Of a stretch of 8,435 nt of DNA, positions 6,271 to 8,435 are shown piece by piece. Source of the stretch: an uncultured Bacteroidales bacterium. Its GTDB lineage: Bacteria; Bacteroidota; Bacteroidia; Bacteroidales; ML635J-15. The position numbers and the translations under genes are program-made. The notes under the pieces are model-generated. The model ran no database searches. It was not told where the DNA came from and worked only from the letters and a program-made list of their open reading frames with translations. Every line of letters starts with the position of its first letter. Within the stretch, counting starts at the first letter, position 1. Location: contig CAJOEG010000132.1 in NCBI GenBank assembly GCA_905233405.1, positions 1-8,435 on the forward strand. Reading direction: 5' to 3'.

Positions 6271-6278
6271 CAAAGGTA
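6271..6278 (-). promoter_or_regulatory. Bacteroidota -7 promoter element of map
   Basis: On the minus strand TACCTTTG is an exact TAnnTTTG match followed by CGC, 16 bases before the map ATG. It overlaps a perfect 10-bp palindrome, TTTGCGCAAA (6265-6274), that would cover the predicted transcription start. I see no -33 TTTG at about 20 bases. Confidence 0.6.
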
Positions 6279-6455
6279 AAAATAATTTGCAAGTTATTGT
6301 CTGTTATTTTACAATCCAGCTTTTGTGTAGATATGGTGGGGGAAAAGGGTGTTTCCTATTTGTGTTTGATGCTTTTGTAAGTAACAATATCAATAGTTTT
6401 GTTTGTTGTTACGTTCAAAGTTTCCAAAAAAACTGAATGTTATGAAATTAAAGAT

Positions 6456-6463
6456 TATCTTTG
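6456..6463 (+). promoter_or_regulatory. Bacteroidota -7 promoter element of the RND exporter gene
   Basis: TATCTTTG is an exact TAnnTTTG match followed by CG, 25 bases before the ATG at 6489. A weak ACTG lies 20 bases upstream (6432-6435), where the -33 TTTG would be expected. The rest of the 234-base divergent gap (6255-6488) holds no gene I can support. Confidence 0.55.
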
Positions 6464-6473
6464 CGTCTCTTTT

Positions 6474-6480
6474 AAAAGGA
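6474..6480 (+). promoter_or_regulatory. Ribosome binding site that decides the exporter start
   Basis: AAAAGGA ends 8 bases before the ATG at 6489, good Shine-Dalgarno spacing. The ATG at 6481 directly abuts it and is out of frame, closing after ten codons, so 6489 is chosen. The site overlaps the palindrome CTTTTAAAAG (6469-6478). Confidence 0.6.
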
Positions 6481-6488
6481 ATGCTTTT

Positions 6489-8435
6489 ATGTGGCAGAAG
6501 ATTGCACGGTTGATTTTGAGGAGGAAGCTATACCTTATTGTTGGTATAGTGATAGTCACTGCTTTCCTTGGTTTTGAGGCCTTGAAAATCAGTATGGACT
6601 ACGGATATGCCCGTATGCTGTCGGAAGATGATGAGGTTTATCTGCAGAACAAGAAATTTTGCGAACTTTTTGGCGAGGAGGCAAATGCCATTGCTATTGG
6701 AATAGACGATAGTTGTTTGCTTACGAACTATGAGCATTTTGAGAAATTCCGCAAGTTTTCGCGAGAAATCAAGTCGCATAGGGACATAAAATCAACATTC
6801 AGCCCACTTGAAGCAATAAACTTATGCAAGGCAAGTACAACAGACGAAAACGGAGCCAAAAAACAGATTTTCAAACCAGTACGTATCTTTGAGGATTCCA
6901 TTTCGTCGCAGGCGGAACTCGATAGTGCAAGCGATGTTTTCTTTAGCCTGCCTTTCTACACCAATCTGCTTTACAGTGCCGACACCAATGTGTTCCTGTT
7001 TACAATATCACTTAACCCGGAAGTCCTTAACAGTTCGGAGCGTCAGCAGACTGTTGCTGAAATTGATGAAATCCTGAAAAAGTATTCTGAAGATGCTGGT
7101 GTTGAGGTTCACGTTTCGGGACATCCGTACATACGTACTGAAGTTACCAACCTTGTTAAACGAGAATTGCTGATTTTTACGCTGTTAGCCGCATTAGTCT
7201 GCATAATAATATTGTTTTTATTCTTCCGTTCCCCGAAAGTTATTTTTGCTTCGCTGATAGTGGTGGCATTGAGCCTAATATGGGTGTTCGGTTATATGGT
7301 ACTGCTGGGTTATCAGGTAACGATTCTTACTTCGATGATTCCGCCGTTGCTGATAGTGATTGGCATCCCGAACATTATCTACGTGTTCAATAAGTACCAC
7401 GCCGAATACAAACTGCACGGACAGAAGGTAAAGGCTTTGCATCGTACTATTTGCAAGATTGGTAATGCATCGTTCGTAACAAACCTCACAACGGCCTGCG
7501 GTTTCGCCACCTTCGTAGTCACTTCCAACACTCTTCTCATCGAGTTCGGTGTAGTGGCTTCGCTTGGCATAATGACTGTATTCTTGCTTTCGCTACTCAT
7601 AATTCCAATATTCTTCAGTCTTTGTAAGCCGCCTTCAGAAAAGGCGACCAAACACATCGACAACAAGGTGATTACGACTGTCATAGCTAAGATTGAAGAC
7701 ATTGTATCGCACAAACGCAAAGTTGTTTATGCAGTGTTTATCACTGTGGTTATAGCAATGTTATGCGGAATCTTCTTTATCAACCGAGCTGGCTACATCC
7801 TCGACGATATTCCTGACGACAGCAAACTTAGTCAGGACACCCATTTCCTTGAGGACAAGTTCGGCGGCGTTTCCCCGATTGAAATAGTCGTTATTGCCAA
7901 GGATTCGCTTCGCAACGAACACGATTACATAGACCAGGTTGTATGCCTCGACTCCTTGCAGCAGCGGTTGAGAAAATATCCCGAGCTTTCGCGCTCGATG
8001 TCGATTGCCGATGCTGTTAAATTTTTGTATCAGGCATATACCAACGGCAAGAAATATGAGCTGCCACAAGACCCGGGTACATACTCGAACATAATGAAGC
8101 GTGTTCCGAATATGAATGACGCAGGACTGGCAAAGTCATTCATCGATAGCACCCGTACCGCTACACGAATAAGCATGAATATCCGTGATGTAGGTTGCGA
8201 TCGCATTGAGGAGTTGCTGCCACTGTTAAGAAGTGAAATTGATTCTGTTTTCCCTGCCGAAAGGTACGAGACAATAGTGACTGGCAATTCGATAATGAAC
8301 TTTACTAGCCAGACCTACCTTACAAAAAACCTTTTCATCAGTCTTGCACTTGCCATTGTGGTAATTGCACTGTTCTTGTTCATTATGTTCCGTTCGGTTA
8401 AGGTGACGCTGCTTTCTCTCATTCCAAACGTGATA
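6489..8435 (+). CDS. RND-superfamily exporter (MMPL/HAE3-like), N-terminal 649 residues
   Basis: The frame runs from ATG at 6489 to the right edge without a stop, so the C-terminus is missing; relatives usually have about 750-800 residues. The layout is the two-fold repeated RND plan: TM1 at about 13-33, a large periplasmic loop at 34-225, then hydrophobic segments at about 226-247, 249-272, 276-300, 327-347 and 350-378. The second half starts with a segment at 412-432 and a loop at 433-612, followed by 613-634. The stretch PPLLIVIGIPNIIYVFNKYH (285-304), followed by KIGNASFVTNLTTACGFATF (323-342), is typical of MMPL/HAE3 proteins. Proton-driven export or lipid/hydrophobe transport across the inner membrane is the family role; the substrate cannot be told from the sequence. 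It has its own promoter and is divergent from map. No membrane-fusion or outer-membrane partner is in view, as is common for HAE3 members. Confidence 0.92.
   Translation, partial: MWQKIARLILRRKLYLIVGIVIVTAFLGFEALKISMDYGYARMLSEDDEVYLQNKKFCELFGEEANAIAIGIDDSCLLTNYEHFEKFRKFSREIKSHRDIKSTFSPLEAINLCKASTTDENGAKKQIFKPVRIFEDSISSQAELDSASDVFFSLPFYTNLLYSADTNVFLFTISLNPEVLNSSERQQTVAEIDEILKKYSEDAGVEVHVSGHPYIRTEVTNLVKRELLIFTLLAALVCIIILFLFFRSPKVIFASLIVVALSLIWVFGYMVLLGYQVTILTSMIPPLLIVIGIPNIIYVFNKYHAEYKLHGQKVKALHRTICKIGNASFVTNLTTACGFATFVVTSNTLLIEFGVVASLGIMTVFLLSLLIIPIFFSLCKPPSEKATKHIDNKVITTVIAKIEDIVSHKRKVVYAVFITVVIAMLCGIFFINRAGYILDDIPDDSKLSQDTHFLEDKFGGVSPIEIVVIAKDSLRNEHDYIDQVVCLDSLQQRLRKYPELSRSMSIADAVKFLYQAYTNGKKYELPQDPGTYSNIMKRVPNMNDAGLAKSFIDSTRTATRISMNIRDVGCDRIEELLPLLRSEIDSVFPAERYETIVTGNSIMNFTSQTYLTKNLFISLALAIVVIALFLFIMFRSVKVTLLSLIPNVI

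Noticed and set aside
6481..6513. Short upstream frame starting at ATG 6481
   Set aside because: It directly abuts the AAAAGGA site with no spacing, encodes ten residues and is out of frame with the exporter. There is no sign that it is a leader peptide.

Overview
The window looks like a chromosomal segment of a Bacteroidota bacterium, most likely of the Bacteroidales. Four predicted gene starts are preceded at short distance by the Bacteroidota-type -7 element TAnnTTTG. Shine-Dalgarno sequences are mostly absent. The MBOAT, methionine aminopeptidase and RND/MMPL proteins are of types I recognise from that phylum. No species can be named from the sequence alone.

Layout, left to right. (1) Bases 1-923 (+) hold the 3' part of an SGNH/GDSL-type esterase whose start lies outside the window. 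(2) Bases 929-3330 (-) hold a two-gene operon of membrane proteins of unknown function. The upstream gene has two zinc ribbons and three membrane segments. The downstream gene has three membrane segments and a C-terminal domain that may be related to that of its partner. This pair is convergent with the esterase, with only 5 bases between the stop codons. (3) Bases 3331-3476 form a divergent promoter region carrying a 28-bp block of heptamer repeats. (4) Bases 3477-5108 (+) encode an AlgI/DltB-like membrane-bound O-acyltransferase (MBOAT) starting with GTG. (5) Bases 5109-5417 lie between convergent genes and are non-coding: about a dozen tiny hairpin units, then six 10-bp repeats. (6) Bases 5418-6254 (-) encode a type I methionine aminopeptidase with an N-terminal extension. 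(7) Bases 6255-6488 form a second divergent promoter region. (8) Bases 6489-8435 (+) encode the first 649 residues of an RND-superfamily (MMPL/HAE3-like) exporter that runs off the window.

The clearest functional link is between the esterase and the MBOAT. Such pairs handle O-acylation of envelope or secreted polysaccharides, the MBOAT moving acyl groups across the membrane and an SGNH enzyme transferring or removing them. Here they are on the same strand but separated by the inverted two-gene membrane module, which is AT-richer over most of its length and may be an insertion. The aminopeptidase and the exporter have their own promoters and no evident link to the rest. The most unusual parts are the small-hairpin array at 5109-5340 and the unrecognised zinc-ribbon/membrane pair. 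I see no mobile element, tRNA, rRNA or CRISPR array.
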